64,000 nt of DNA from Spirochaeta africana DSM 8902 (lineage in GTDB: Bacteria; Spirochaetota; Spirochaetia; DSM-27196; DSM-8902). The stretch spans positions 930,001 through 994,000 of the forward strand of contig NC_017098.1 in NCBI RefSeq assembly GCF_000242595.2, given 5' to 3'. Positions 1 to 8,363 of this stretch are shown piece by piece. Within the stretch, counting starts at the first letter, position 1. Each line of letters opens with the position of its first letter. Made by a program: the position numbers and the translations under genes. A model generated the notes under the pieces. It searched no databases, was not told the origin of the DNA, and worked only from the letters and a program-made list of their open reading frames with translations.

Positions 1-1888
1 CAAAATCCCGACGCAGCCGTTGTTCATAGTTCTCCAAACGTTCACTGTATGTTTCTATCTGGCGGTCGGCACGTGAAATGCTGGAATCTATGGTGCTGGT
101 GCGGGTGGCGATGATCCCGCCGGTCTGAACGTACGGCCGCATCAGCCGGTCAACCTCAAAGGCTGCCCCGGAATTAATGGCCCCATCCCCGTCAGTATCC
201 CATCCGAACAGCTGCCGGACCGCAGTAAAGTCGTTTGCCAGCGCCTCATCAAGGGTGTTCTCGTTGATCTGCAGGTAGCCGCGCATACGGGATGGGTCGA
301 TCCCTCCGCCGCCGTCCTGTGCCGAGCTGGTCGAGATGCCGATCTGGGCCAGCAGGGAGATATGCTGTTCACGCTCGGTCTGAAAGGGCTGGCTGGTGGC
401 TGACTGCAGCGAGCGAACAATCCGGTTCACCGTACTGTCACCGCGCAGGCGACCCAGCCGCTCGAAGGCCGCCTCGCGTTCCTCGTCGGTAAAGTAGCCG
501 ATCTCGTCTACGATAGCCTCGTCACCCCGCGAGAGAATCAAGGCCTCGGTAAACAGCTGATTGTAATAGCCTACAAACTCGATGATCGCATCCTTGACCG
601 ATTCGCGATCCGGTCCTACTGCAACCTCGACCGGCTCGGTCGAGGCTCGACGTATATTCAGGGTAGTGCCGGGGATTATATCCTCGATGCGGTTGGAGCC
701 GCGGGTAAAGTCGATCCCGTCTACGTTGACGATAGAGTCGCGCGCGGTCGACAAGGCATTGCGTGGTGCAAAGTCACCGCGTGTTTCCGGATCGTAGACA
801 CGGACATTGCGCACCGACACATCCTTCAGGGTGTTGCGGTTGCGGATCTCGATAGCATCCAGTCCGGATTCCAGATAATCGCGCAGCGAGATATCGATGG
901 TTTCATACTCTCCGGTTTCCGGCGGGGCGGGGATCCTGACCTCGCGCTCACCGGCACGCAGAAACAGGATGTCGGGGTCCTCTACAACCGGCGGCGGTTC
1001 CGGGGGTTCCATATCCGGCAGATCCACTGCAAGCCCGCTGTCGCGGACTGTCACGTCCCTGAGGGTAACCGAGTCGCTGTCTGGCAGCCGCGGGCCCGAT
1101 GGTGTCTCGGGGACCTCCCGGGAATCCTCCGGTCGGCTGGTGACGCGAACCTCCAGCGAGACGCGCAGGTTCTCCTCTGCTGTTGGCGAAACCCGGATCT
1201 GCCGGCTGTCCTCGGCACCTACAGCCAGCTCGTCCCGTCCATCCGGCAGGGGGATAGCGCGGTCTACCGCCAGGCGTTCCTCGATAATCCCCAGGTCCAG
1301 TGCCAGCTGTCGGGCGTCCCCGTCAAATCCCAGCGCATTCTCTGCGCCCTCCTGGCGGGATTCAATCACCAGGCGTCGGGTAGAGGGGGTATCCTGTACC
1401 ACGCGTGCCCGTACGGCATCTCCCATGCGGCGGTTGATAGAGGTCACAAAGTTGTCCAGATTCCCCCCGCGAAAACGCAGCGAGTGCTCGCGGTCGCCCA
1501 CGGTAAAGGTGTAGGTCCCCTCCGGTACGGAGTAGTCGCCGGGAAGCGGATCGCTGGCAAAGCGGTCGGTTGCGGCGGTCTGTTTTACCACCACATCGGT
1601 ACGTTCCTCTTCGGCATGCCGGCTGGCAGTCGCGGTAAGGATCGATTCATTGCTGGACTGTGCAATCCGGCTGCGAAACGGGCTGTCGATACCGTAGAGA
1701 TTGCGGGCTGCCCCCTGCAGTGCCGAGATATTGCGGCTCATATCCTGCCATGAGCGCTTGACCTGCTCATGTTCCTCGATCTGGCGCTCCAGGCGGCGGA
1801 TTGGCGCGGCCTCAAGCTCAACCAGATCCTGGATCTGCTCCTGAGAAAAGTATCTGTTGTTTACGCCAGGAATGGTGATATCCGACAT
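1..1888 (-). CDS. fliD: flagellar filament cap protein FliD (hook-associated protein 2), C-terminal end cut by window edge
   Basis: FliD caps the growing flagellar filament and helps flagellin subunits fold into it; in spirochaetes this happens in the periplasm. Reading leftward from an ATG at 1886-1888 the protein begins MSDITIPGVNNRYFSQEQIQ, the typical spirochaete FliD start, and remains open for about 629 codons to the window edge. The last visible residues (ENYEQRLRRDF) resemble the usual FliD C-terminal end, so only a short tail should be missing. It lies 31 bases after flaG in a flaB-flaB-flaG-fliD order that supports the call. The reading frame has no stop inside the window. Confidence 0.9.
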   Translation of the reverse strand, partial: MSDITIPGVNNRYFSQEQIQDLVELEAAPIRRLERQIEEHEQVKRSWQDMSRNISALQGAARNLYGIDSPFRSRIAQSSNESILTATASRHAEEERTDVVVKQTAATDRFASDPLPGDYSVPEGTYTFTVGDREHSLRFRGGNLDNFVTSINRRMGDAVRARVVQDTPSTRRLVIESRQEGAENALGFDGDARQLALDLGIIEERLAVDRAIPLPDGRDELAVGAEDSRQIRVSPTAEENLRVSLEVRVTSRPEDSREVPETPSGPRLPDSDSVTLRDVTVRDSGLAVDLPDMEPPEPPPVVEDPDILFLRAGEREVRIPAPPETGEYETIDISLRDYLESGLDAIEIRNRNTLKDVSVRNVRVYDPETRGDFAPRNALSTARDSIVNVDGIDFTRGSNRIEDIIPGTTLNIRRASTEPVEVAVGPDRESVKDAIIEFVGYYNQLFTEALILSRGDEAIVDEIGYFTDEEREAAFERLGRLRGDSTVNRIVRSLQSATSQPFQTEREQHISLLAQIGISTSSAQDGGGGIDPSRMRGYLQINENTLDEALANDFTAVRQLFGWDTDGDGAINSGAAFEVDRLMRPYVQTGGIIATRTSTIDSSISRADRQIETYSERLENYEQRLRRDF

Positions 1889-1901
1889 CAGCAGTATCCC
1901 C

Positions 1902-1920
1902 GACCGCTGAAACAGCGGTC
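1902..1920 (-). promoter_or_regulatory. hairpin between flaG stop and fliD start
   Basis: A perfect 8-bp stem (GACCGCTG/CAGCGGTC) with a 3-base loop begins at the last base pair of the flaG stop codon and ends about 14 bases before the fliD ATG. There is no T-tract, so termination is unlikely. It could stabilise the upstream mRNA, mark a processing site or hinder ribosome entry on fliD. The structure is seen; the role is inference. Confidence 0.45.
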
Positions 1921-2273
1921 TATATTTCTTCGTCTATCAGAAGACCCACAGCCTCCCGGATACGCAGGCTGACGCGCTGCAGCTCTTCCGGAGGCAGTTC
2001 TTTGATTACTTTATCGGTTTCTGCATCGATGACCTTGATGATCACTCGATTCAGATCCTTGTTTACGGCGAATTTGAGTTTCCGATGGAGAAAGTTGGTA
2101 GCGGCTTCGAGTTCCCGCAGAACCGGCTCAATCTGCTCGCGTGAGGTGTGTACTGCCTGGGGATCCTCCGTACGCGGCATAGCCCGATCGCGGGCTGCGG
2201 TGGTGAGATTGTGTGTCGGATGCGAAAGCATATCGTTTCGCTGTTCCATTCGTGCATCTATATGGAAAGCCAT
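1920..2273 (-). CDS. flaG: FlaG family flagellar protein
   Basis: FlaG proteins are small cytoplasmic or filament-associated proteins encoded beside flagellin and fliD that influence filament length. The 117-residue product has a variable N-terminal half and a conserved C-terminal half (LNRVIIKVIDAETDKVIKEL then PPEELQRV), the FlaG signature. I place the start at the ATG at 2271-2273 because GGAGGAAGC lies just ahead of it. Longer starts run into the terminator hairpin and the flaB coding end. It sits between flaB and fliD, the usual place for flaG. Confidence 0.88.
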   Translation of the reverse strand: MAFHIDARMEQRNDMLSHPTHNLTTAARDRAMPRTEDPQAVHTSREQIEPVLRELEAATNFLHRKLKFAVNKDLNRVIIKVIDAETDKVIKELPPEELQRVSLRIREAVGLLIDEEI

Positions 2274-2289
2274 AGCTTCCTCCATATGC

Positions 2290-2325
2290 AAAAGAAGAGA
2301 AGGGGAGGCGCGACTCCCCCTCCTT
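2290..2325 (-). terminator. putative terminator or attenuator downstream of first flaB
   Basis: On the minus strand a GC-rich hairpin (arms GGGGAG/CTCCCC at 2302-2307 and 2314-2319) is followed by the pyrimidine-rich run TTCTCTTCTTTTG. It lies about 45 bases after the flaB stop and just before flaG. This would end or reduce transcription from the abundant flagellin message into flaG-fliD. Confidence 0.5.
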
Positions 2326-2367
2326 CGTTCCAAAAGATGACGTCCAGAAATCTCTTGGAAACAGGTT

Positions 2368-3222
2368 TTAGCCAAGCAGCTGCAGTACGCCCTGCGGCAT
2401 AACATTAGCCTGCGCAAGCATAGCCTGGTTTGACTGGGTCAGGATCTGGTTGCGTACAAAGCCGACCATTTCCTGTGCCATGTCGGTGTCGCGAATCAGC
2501 GATTCCGCTGCCGCGAGATTTTCCGAGGCGGTTGCAATGCCCTGCTGTGCCATCTGGAAGCGGTTCTGATACGCACCCAGGTCTGCACGCTGACGACTTA
2601 CTGCCTGCATAGCGGTGTCGATGGCGCCGATAGCGTTGTTCGCGCTTTCGGGGGTAGAAATCGAGATTACCCCGTTTTCTCCCTGTGCATCCATCAGTCC
2701 CAGTGCAGCCGCAGTCATGGTGCCGATGTAGACCCGTTCGTTCTGGTCCATGTTGGCACCGATATGGAACTGCATGACCTGTTCGGTCACCGAATCGGCG
2801 GCGAACGCGCCGGTCAGCATGTTCATACCGTTGAACTGCGCATGGCTGGCAATGCGATTGACCTCGTCAACCAACTGCGATACCTCGACCTGAATCTGCA
2901 TCCGGTCTTCGGCTGTGTAGATGCCGTTTGCCGACTGGACAGAGAGCTCCCGAATCCGGTGCAGGATGTCCTGCGTCTGATTCAGATAACCTTCGGTGGT
3001 TTGAATAAACGACACAGCGTTCTGTACGTTCCGCTCTGCCTGGTTCAAACCACGAATCTGGCCTCGCATCTTTTCAGATACTGCCAGCCCTGATGCGTCA
3101 TCGGCTGCCCGGTTGATTCTCATGCCCGAGCTCAGCTTTTCGATGTTCTGCTGTGTCTGTGTTCCGCGAAAGCTCAGCTCACGATTGGCAAACGCCGCAC
3201 TCGCGTTGTGGTTAATAATCAT
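2368..3222 (-). CDS. flaB: periplasmic flagellar core flagellin FlaB (copy 1)
   Basis: A core filament subunit of the spirochaete periplasmic flagellum, exported by the flagellar type III system and lacking a signal peptide. The 284-residue protein has the FlaB N-terminal D0/D1 segment ([18 protein letters not shown], then [20 protein letters not shown]) and the C-terminal D0 helix ending [17 protein letters not shown]. Length matches spirochaete FlaB. The start is fixed by AGGAGG just upstream. It is a paralogue of the neighbouring gene at 3457-4317, and the two probably co-assemble. A hairpin lies in its leader at 3246-3266. Confidence 0.97.
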   Translation of the reverse strand: MIINHNASAAFANRELSFRGTQTQQNIEKLSSGMRINRAADDASGLAVSEKMRGQIRGLNQAERNVQNAVSFIQTTEGYLNQTQDILHRIRELSVQSANGIYTAEDRMQIQVEVSQLVDEVNRIASHAQFNGMNMLTGAFAADSVTEQVMQFHIGANMDQNERVYIGTMTAAALGLMDAQGENGVISISTPESANNAIGAIDTAMQAVSRQRADLGAYQNRFQMAQQGIATASENLAAAESLIRDTDMAQEMVGFVRNQILTQSNQAMLAQANVMPQGVLQLLG

Positions 3223-3245
3223 ATAACCCTCCTTGTTGGTTCTTA

Positions 3246-3266
3246 TTGGGCCGGTCCATGGCCCAA
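3246..3266 (-). promoter_or_regulatory. leader hairpin ahead of flaB copy 1
   Basis: TTGGGCC and GGCCCAA pair as a perfect 7-bp stem with a 7-base loop about 20 bases ahead of the ribosome binding site of the downstream flaB. It may be a 5' UTR stability or translation control element, which would fit post-transcriptional control known for spirochaete flagellins. Function is inference. Confidence 0.35.
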
Positions 3267-3325
3267 CCTGTGTGCCGAAAGCTGCAGATATGCGTTAATC
3301 GCGCTCGCATACCGACAGTTTTACG

Positions 3326-3364
3326 GGGAAACCACCCTGATGAAGCTCATCAGGGGGTTTCTCC
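3326..3364 (-). terminator. long hairpin in flaB-flaB gap
   Basis: A long stem pairs ACCCTGATGA with TCATCAGGGG around a very short loop, extended by flanking AAACC/GGTTT pairs and the GGGGA and TCTCC ends. On the minus strand the following bases are GTAAAAC, so there is no strong U-tract. It lies about 95 bases after the stop of the second flaB and is best read as an intrinsic terminator-like or RNA-stabilising element between the two flagellin genes. Confidence 0.45.
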
Positions 3365-3405
3365 GCATTCGACACGAACCTGGAAGGTGTTTTTCAAAGA
3401 TCGAT

Positions 3406-3437
3406 GGTGTAATCCGGAGCACGCCCCGGATTACACC
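3406..3437 (-). terminator. 12-bp perfect hairpin after flaB copy 2
   Basis: GGTGTAATCCGG at 3406-3417 pairs perfectly with CCGGATTACACC at 3426-3437, loop 8 bases, about 20 bases after the flaB stop at 3457. The bases that follow on the minus strand (ATCGATCTTTGAAAAA) are not a clean T-tract. It could be a 3'-end stabiliser working with the second hairpin at 3326-3364. Confidence 0.45.
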
Positions 3438-3456
3438 CATACTATAGACTAATACC

Positions 3457-4317
3457 CTAACCCAAAAGTTGCAAGACTCCCTGAGTACGAACATTGGCCT
3501 GTGCGAGCATAGCCTGGCTGGACTGCATCAGGATCTGGTTCTTTACGAACTCAGCCGATTCAGAAGCCATGTCCGCATCGCGGATGCGGGACTCTGCTGC
3601 CTGCAGGTTTTCTGCACCAATGTCCAGACCCTGGGTAGCGAACTCAAGTCGATTCTGGTATGCGCCGAGGTCAGCACGCTGCTTGTTGATGGTCTGCAGG
3701 GCTGCGTCCAGTGTGCCGATTGCTGAGTTGGCGCTGTCCGGGGTCGACAGGCTGATTACATCCTGTCCGTCCTGGCTCAATACGCCAAGTGCCTGGGCGG
3801 TCATGGTTCCGATGTACACCCGCTCGCGCTGGTCCATGTTGGCCCCGATGTGGAAGTACATCGACGCGGTAACCACGTTGTTGCCCTCGTCTCGTGCAAA
3901 ACGACCGGTCAGCATGTTCATGCCGTTGAACTGGGCATGAGAGGCGATACGGTTAACCTCTGCAACCAGCTGGGATACCTCAACCTGGATCTGCATGCGA
4001 TCCTCGGCGGTGTAGATACCGTTGGCTGACTGCACAGCCAGCTCACGAATGCGCTGCATGATGTCCTGGGACTGCTGCAGGTAGCCTTCGGTGGTCTGGA
4101 TGAACGAGATACCGTTGGTAGCGTTGGTCGAGGCCTGGCGAAGACCGCGAATCTGTGATCGGAGTTTTTCCGATACTGCAAGACCCGAAGCGTCATCACC
4201 GGCGCGGTTGATCCGCAGCCCCGAGCTGAGCTTTTCCATGCTCTTGCTGACAGCACCATCATTCAGACCGAGCTGACGAGAGGCGAACTGGGCGCTCATG
4301 TTGTGATTAATAATCAT
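3457..4317 (-). CDS. flaB: periplasmic flagellar core flagellin FlaB (copy 2)
   Basis: Second FlaB core flagellin, 286 residues, with the same conserved ends as its neighbour ([19 protein letters not shown] at the start, [20 protein letters not shown] near the end, closing in GVLQLLG). The central variable loop differs, carrying [20 protein letters not shown]. The start at 4315-4317 is chosen over an in-frame upstream ATG because AAGGAGG precedes it at proper spacing and the family begins MIINHN. A sigma-28-like promoter lies at 4501-4528, giving a leader of roughly 180 bases. Confidence 0.97.
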   Translation of the reverse strand: MIINHNMSAQFASRQLGLNDGAVSKSMEKLSSGLRINRAGDDASGLAVSEKLRSQIRGLRQASTNATNGISFIQTTEGYLQQSQDIMQRIRELAVQSANGIYTAEDRMQIQVEVSQLVAEVNRIASHAQFNGMNMLTGRFARDEGNNVVTASMYFHIGANMDQRERVYIGTMTAQALGVLSQDGQDVISLSTPDSANSAIGTLDAALQTINKQRADLGAYQNRLEFATQGLDIGAENLQAAESRIRDADMASESAEFVKNQILMQSSQAMLAQANVRTQGVLQLLG

Positions 4318-4500
4318 TGTGATCCTCCTTGAATCATCTCTGCGGGCATCCTTGCCCGCACCAGTTCTGGTAAATGTGGCCACGTTTACCGTTCACTGAA
4401 CGTTTTTTCTAAAGCGGTAGACCGAATCCACCGATCATTAGAATAGGGAGGTCCAGGCAGTTTGCCGACGGCAAGATTCTGCAGGGCTTCCCTTTTTAAA

Positions 4501-4528
4501 GGATCGGCATGGTGCTGCTGAAACTTTA
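4501..4528 (-). promoter_or_regulatory. sigma-28 (FliA) type flagellar promoter driving flaB
   Basis: On the minus strand TAAAGTTT is followed after 12 bases by GCCGATCC. The enterobacterial FliA consensus is TAAAGTTT, 11 bases, GCCGATAA, so the -35 is perfect, the -10 matches 6 of 8, and the spacer is one base longer. It points at flaB copy 2 and lies just after the terminator of the TPR gene. A class-3 flagellar promoter fits flagellin. This region (4318-4628) contains no gene. Confidence 0.75.
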
Positions 4529-4547
4529 AGAAAAATTACGCTGATCG

Positions 4548-4574
4548 CAAAAAAAAGCAGCCGGGCGGCTGCTT
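4548..4574 (-). terminator. intrinsic terminator of the pilZ-TPR operon
   Basis: On the minus strand AGCAGCC pairs with GGCTGCT around GCCC and is followed by a run of eight or more T. It lies about 55 bases after the TPR gene stop and directly before the flaB promoter, insulating the two units. Confidence 0.85.
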
Positions 4575-4628
4575 GCGGTAAATGGGCTCTTCCTGCTGAC
4601 TGGCCGACAGCCGAAAAAGTAACTGAGG

Positions 4629-5747
4629 TTATTCGCTGCAGCCAAGCTGCTTCAGGTACTGCCAGGCGAGGGGGTCCTCAGGATCGTAGTCCAGCACCGT
4701 GCGAAAGAAGCCGCAGGCCTCGTCACGATTTTCCTGCTTCAGGCTCAGGATTCCCAGATTTGAAATGATCTTGGTGTTCTGTGGATCCAGCTGGAGTGCC
4801 TTCTCCAGTGCATTCCTGGCATCGGCGAAGCGTTCCAGCTCCATACAGCAGATTGCCAGCTCGTTAAAGCTGTCTGGCTGTTCGTTGTTCAGTTCGATGG
4901 CTTTCTCGAATGCCAGTGCCGCCTCGGGATAGGACTGCTGCCGGCGCAGCCCCCAACCCAGCAGGAACCAGGCGTTCCAGACCGCTGGATTCTGCTCCAG
5001 GAAGGCCTTGATAGCCTCTATCCCGCGATCTTCCTGACCCATCGAGATAAAATCATAGGCCTCTTTGAAGCGGGTGTCCTGCAGGTTCTGGGTTTCTATG
5101 TTCTGGACAAGCCGGGCGGCCTTGTCGATCAGCTGTTCGTCGGTACCCTCTGATACGTAGGTGTTCAGGTGATGCAGTGCCTGATCAAACGCATGCTGTT
5201 TGGCAAAGAAAAAACCGGCATTCAGGTGTGCCGCAACCGGCACCTCGTCCATGGAAAACAGCAGGTGGTAGTGTCGATATGCCTCCTCCAGATACTCCTG
5301 CTTGAGGTCGGCTTTCTCGACGTTGTCAAAGGCCTGCGCACGCTGCTCGCACACCAGTGCCAGATTCATCCGCGGGGTTGGCTGCTCCGGCTGCAGGCCG
5401 CACAGGGCGCGAAATATTTCCTCGGCAATAGCAAAATCGTGGTTGCGGGCCTTCAGTACCCCAGTCTCGCCAAGTTCATCCGGCAGATCGGGCTTGATTG
5501 CCAGAATGAAGTCGCGATAATAGCCGGCGTCATCGTGGTCGGGGTCATAGGCCAGTATCTTCAGCATTGCCGAGATAATCGATTCCCAACTCAGGTCCTG
5601 AACCGACCAGTCCTCGCTGCCGGGCGGGGTTTCGACCGGCAGTAATCGCCTGGGGTCAATGGTGAACCCCTCAACCTGGTGATTCCAGTCTTCAGGGATC
5701 GAGATGAAAATAATATGCTTCAGTGCTTCGTGTTCCAGTTGGCTCAT
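4629..5747 (-). CDS. tetratricopeptide repeat protein
   Basis: A 372-residue cytoplasmic protein with no signal peptide. The C-terminal half carries consecutive TPR motifs (for example AWFLLGWGLRRQQSYPEAAL, then DSFNELAICCMELERF, then ISNLGILSLKQENRDEA), which mediate protein-protein contacts. The N-terminal 80 residues are not recognised. Its ATG overlaps the pilZ stop by 4 bases, so the two are translationally coupled and probably act together. Position next to flagellin genes suggests a motility or c-di-GMP role, which is inference. Confidence 0.8.
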   Translation of the reverse strand: MSQLEHEALKHIIFISIPEDWNHQVEGFTIDPRRLLPVETPPGSEDWSVQDLSWESIISAMLKILAYDPDHDDAGYYRDFILAIKPDLPDELGETGVLKARNHDFAIAEEIFRALCGLQPEQPTPRMNLALVCEQRAQAFDNVEKADLKQEYLEEAYRHYHLLFSMDEVPVAAHLNAGFFFAKQHAFDQALHHLNTYVSEGTDEQLIDKAARLVQNIETQNLQDTRFKEAYDFISMGQEDRGIEAIKAFLEQNPAVWNAWFLLGWGLRRQQSYPEAALAFEKAIELNNEQPDSFNELAICCMELERFADARNALEKALQLDPQNTKIISNLGILSLKQENRDEACGFFRTVLDYDPEDPLAWQYLKQLGCSE

Positions 5748-6604
5748 GCCTGCTCCTCGCTGGGGTCCGGTTGTTTTGCGTTTGGTTGTTTTACGGGTTT
5801 ATGCTTGTTGCGCCCTTTGAAGTAGGCGTTAATCCGCATCTTGAGGCGCATGGGAATCTTTTCAGAATCGAACTGAACTGCGAATGCCGCCAGATCGTCC
5901 CGGCCCTGTACCGGCTCGAACCGGATGATGGTGCCGGGTATGTCCAGGGTTTCCTGGGGATCCCCGAAGGTCAGGCGCAGCTGAATCTGCTTGTTAACCA
6001 GAAACTTGGCTACACCAACCAGGATTATTTTGGAACCCCCGAAGGACAGATCCCGGATAATGCATTTTCGCGGCACCCCGTCTACGACCAGCAGCCCGCC
6101 TTTGGAGTTCAGGCCTAATCCTGCAATGCTCTCGGCGGTGATCACAATGCGCTCGTCGCGGCGGTGCTTGGCTGCACTGTTGGCCTCGAGAATGCGGCCG
6201 AGTATCTCGATCAGGTCATCCGGCGGGCGCTGGGTGAAATTCATATTGATAAAGTGCAGATTGCCCTTTGCACTCTGGTACGGGGTGAATCCCGCCACCT
6301 TGCAGGGTACGAAAAAACTGATCGGATCCCGCTTGTCCCGCTGCAGGAAGCTGAATCTCAGGCTGATGCCGCTTTTGCTTTGCTGCATGGCTTTCTTGAG
6401 CTGCGGGGTGATGTTTGCTATTATCTTGGCACCGGAGAGTGAAGAAGAGTAGATTATGCAGGGCCACTGGTATCCGAGCAGTTTCAGATATATCTGCTTG
6501 GTGTTCAGCAGCGAGGCTCGAATAACTTCCTTGGTGAAGGTAATATCTATGTCTTTGAAATCTTCGTAATAACGTGTTATCTGGGTACTGGTAGTAATCG
6601 ACAT
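5744..6604 (-). CDS. PilZ domain protein, putative c-di-GMP receptor
   Basis: PilZ domains bind cyclic di-GMP. The 286-residue protein has an N-terminal domain of about 140 residues (YcgR-N/PilZN-like by position, not firmly recognised) and a C-terminal PilZ domain with both binding motifs intact: RxxxR (RRDER, residues 148-152) and DxSxxG (DLSFGG, residues 185-190). The tail is basic and lysine-rich. It is the first gene of a two-gene unit with the TPR protein next to flaB. The window also encodes GGDEF proteins at 32.8 and 48 kb that could supply the ligand. A motility-control role is inferred. Confidence 0.85.
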   Translation of the reverse strand: MSITTSTQITRYYEDFKDIDITFTKEVIRASLLNTKQIYLKLLGYQWPCIIYSSSLSGAKIIANITPQLKKAMQQSKSGISLRFSFLQRDKRDPISFFVPCKVAGFTPYQSAKGNLHFINMNFTQRPPDDLIEILGRILEANSAAKHRRDERIVITAESIAGLGLNSKGGLLVVDGVPRKCIIRDLSFGGSKIILVGVAKFLVNKQIQLRLTFGDPQETLDIPGTIIRFEPVQGRDDLAAFAVQFDSEKIPMRLKMRINAYFKGRNKHKPVKQPNAKQPDPSEEQA

Positions 6605-6650
6605 AACGTATGGTCTTTCCTTTGGCCCATGATGAAAGGCAGCTTTTGTA

Positions 6651-7673
6651 ATGCATACACTCTACGGAATCGGTAATCCGCTCATGGACAGTATACACCA
6701 AGTCTCTGCAGGTGCAATCGAGGATCTCGGGTTTGAGCCGGGATCGATGAACCTGATCACCGCTGAGCAGCAGGGGGCGATCGCTGCGGTCGGTACACCG
6801 CTGCGTGTCACCGCTGGCGGGAGCTGCGCTAATACCCTGCGCGGAGCCGCTTGCCTGGCCAGCCGCTTCGGGGCTGATTTGCGCTGCATCTACAGTGGTG
6901 CTGTCGGCCATGATACACAGGGAGGGCAGTTTGAATCAATCCTGCATCGGAGCGGCGTAGAGTCCCATCTGCGAAAAAAGCCGGCTGCGGCTACCGGAAC
7001 CTCGACCATCCTGGTTTCTCCGGATGGCCAGCGCACCATGTTCACCCAGCTTGAGGCCTGCCGGTTGTTTCAGCCCGGGGATGTCGATCATACAGCGATT
7101 GCATCCGCCGATATCCTGTACTTTACCGGGTTTATGTGGGATACCCCGAATCAGGAAGAGGCGCTGCGGCAGGCAATGCAGACTGCACAGGCACATGATG
7201 TGCAGATAGTTATCGATATTGCGGACATATTCGTGGCTGACCGGTATCGCGACAAGCTTATGGAGGTGGTTCCGCAGTACGCGGCGTACGTTCTCTGCAA
7301 CGAACAGGAGCTTGCCAGCCTGCTCGGACAGCGCGATGTCGACCGCGGTACCCTGCTGCAGCTGGCACGGCAGATCCCGGTGAGCTGGCTGGTGAAGGTT
7401 GGATCAGAGGGGTGCTTTTTGGTGAATGCGGACGGTATCCGGCAGGTGCCGGGCGTACCCACCCGGGTGGTGGATACTACCGGAGCCGGTGATGCGTTTG
7501 CGGCAGGCTTTCTGTTCTACCGGCTTGCCGGTGCAGGCGAGATCGAGGCGCTGCAGGGGGCGAATGCCCTGGCATCGGCTATCGTAGCGATTGAGGGGTG
7601 CGTCTATGAGGATATCCCGGCAGCTACTGCCCGGTTGTTCCCGACCCCAGGCGCTGGTCAATCTGCTGAATAA
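6651..7673 (+). CDS. PfkB family carbohydrate/nucleoside kinase
   Basis: Ribokinase/adenosine-kinase fold enzyme, 340 residues. The N-terminal GIGNPLMD is typical of the adenosine-kinase-like branch, and the second PfkB signature DTTGAGDAFAAGF is present near residue 275 with its catalytic Asp. A glycine pair TAGGSCANT near residue 60 fits substrate binding. The exact substrate (adenosine, ribose or another sugar) cannot be read from the sequence. It is transcribed away from pilZ and its last 50 bases overlap the end of zapA on the other strand. Confidence 0.85.
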   Translation: MHTLYGIGNPLMDSIHQVSAGAIEDLGFEPGSMNLITAEQQGAIAAVGTPLRVTAGGSCANTLRGAACLASRFGADLRCIYSGAVGHDTQGGQFESILHRSGVESHLRKKPAAATGTSTILVSPDGQRTMFTQLEACRLFQPGDVDHTAIASADILYFTGFMWDTPNQEEALRQAMQTAQAHDVQIVIDIADIFVADRYRDKLMEVVPQYAAYVLCNEQELASLLGQRDVDRGTLLQLARQIPVSWLVKVGSEGCFLVNADGIRQVPGVPTRVVDTTGAGDAFAAGFLFYRLAGAGEIEALQGANALASAIVAIEGCVYEDIPAATARLFPTPGAGQSAE

Positions 7674-7917
7674 GCTCCTGGGTGATGGCAGAGATCCGAT
7701 GGTCGTCTCCACCCGGTGCTTCGCCCCGGCGAAGCTGGAAGAGCTCATCGGCAATCATGAGCGAGCTGATGATGGCGACCTTTAGCGGATCCTGGGTTTG
7801 CACCGAGCGGTGAGTTTCGTGCACCTTTTCCTCCACATAGCGCAAAAGATCCCGGACATAGTCGGGATCTTCGTCGGTATGAATCGAGAATGTGGTGCCT
7901 AAAAGGTCAACCTGCAC
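7624..7917 (-). CDS. zapA: cell division protein ZapA
   Basis: ZapA binds and bundles FtsZ at the division ring. The 97-residue product has the family layout: short beta region (VDLLGTTFSIHTDEDPDYV), then RDLLRYVEEKVHE and a C-terminal helical coil (KVAIISSLMIADELFQL). Length is usual. It is last in the infC-rpmI-rplT-coiled coil-zapA run. The convergent kinase gene at 6651-7673 overlaps its 3' end by 50 bases. Confidence 0.85.
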   Translation of the reverse strand: MQVDLLGTTFSIHTDEDPDYVRDLLRYVEEKVHETHRSVQTQDPLKVAIISSLMIADELFQLRRGEAPGGDDHRISAITQELIQQIDQRLGSGTTGQ

Positions 7918-7937
7918 TGCCTGTCTCCTGAAAATGT

Positions 7938-8363
7938 TTAGAAGATATCGAGTTCTGCTTCCGGGGCAGGGGAGTCGTCGGACTCCGCCTGGGCGTGCTG
8001 ATCATCCGGCTGGTCAACAGATCCGGTTTCATCGTGCTCGCCGGCCGTTTCACCGGCCTGATCATGTGCAGAGCTGTCGGTAACGATACCCTCTTCGATG
8101 CCGCCTGACTGAATCGGGGCGGTAACCTGAGATACAGCGTCCTCAAGCGAATCCAGATGCGAGAGGGCATGCATAATGCCCTCCTCGATCTGAGCATACT
8201 GCGAGCTGTGGGTGTCGAGCTGCTGCTGCAGCTGCTCGGCACGCTGCTCGGCGAGTTCAGCGCGTTCCATGAGCTGGGTATTTTCCTGCTGGAGGGCGTC
8301 TATCTTTTGTACTGCTGCCAGTACACGCTCCTGCAGTCGCTGAATCTGCTCAAGCTGGATCAT
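7938..8363 (-). CDS. small coiled-coil protein, possible ZapB-like division partner
   Basis: A 141-residue protein whose first 75 residues are a continuous Gln/Glu/Leu-rich coiled coil (IQRLQERVLAAVQKIDAL, then ELAEQRAEQLQQQLDTH). It is followed by an acidic, low-complexity tail ending PEAELDIF. It starts inside the rplT stop (4-base overlap) and lies 20 bases before zapA. Coiled-coil character and location beside zapA suggest a division role like ZapB, but there is no firm family match. Confidence 0.6.
   Translation of the reverse strand: MIQLEQIQRLQERVLAAVQKIDALQQENTQLMERAELAEQRAEQLQQQLDTHSSQYAQIEEGIMHALSHLDSLEDAVSQVTAPIQSGGIEEGIVTDSSAHDQAGETAGEHDETGSVDQPDDQHAQAESDDSPAPEAELDIF

Noticed and set aside
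3270-3325. Sigma-28 promoter for the downstream flaB
   Set aside because: TAAA followed after 15 bases by GCGCGATT is too poor a match to call.
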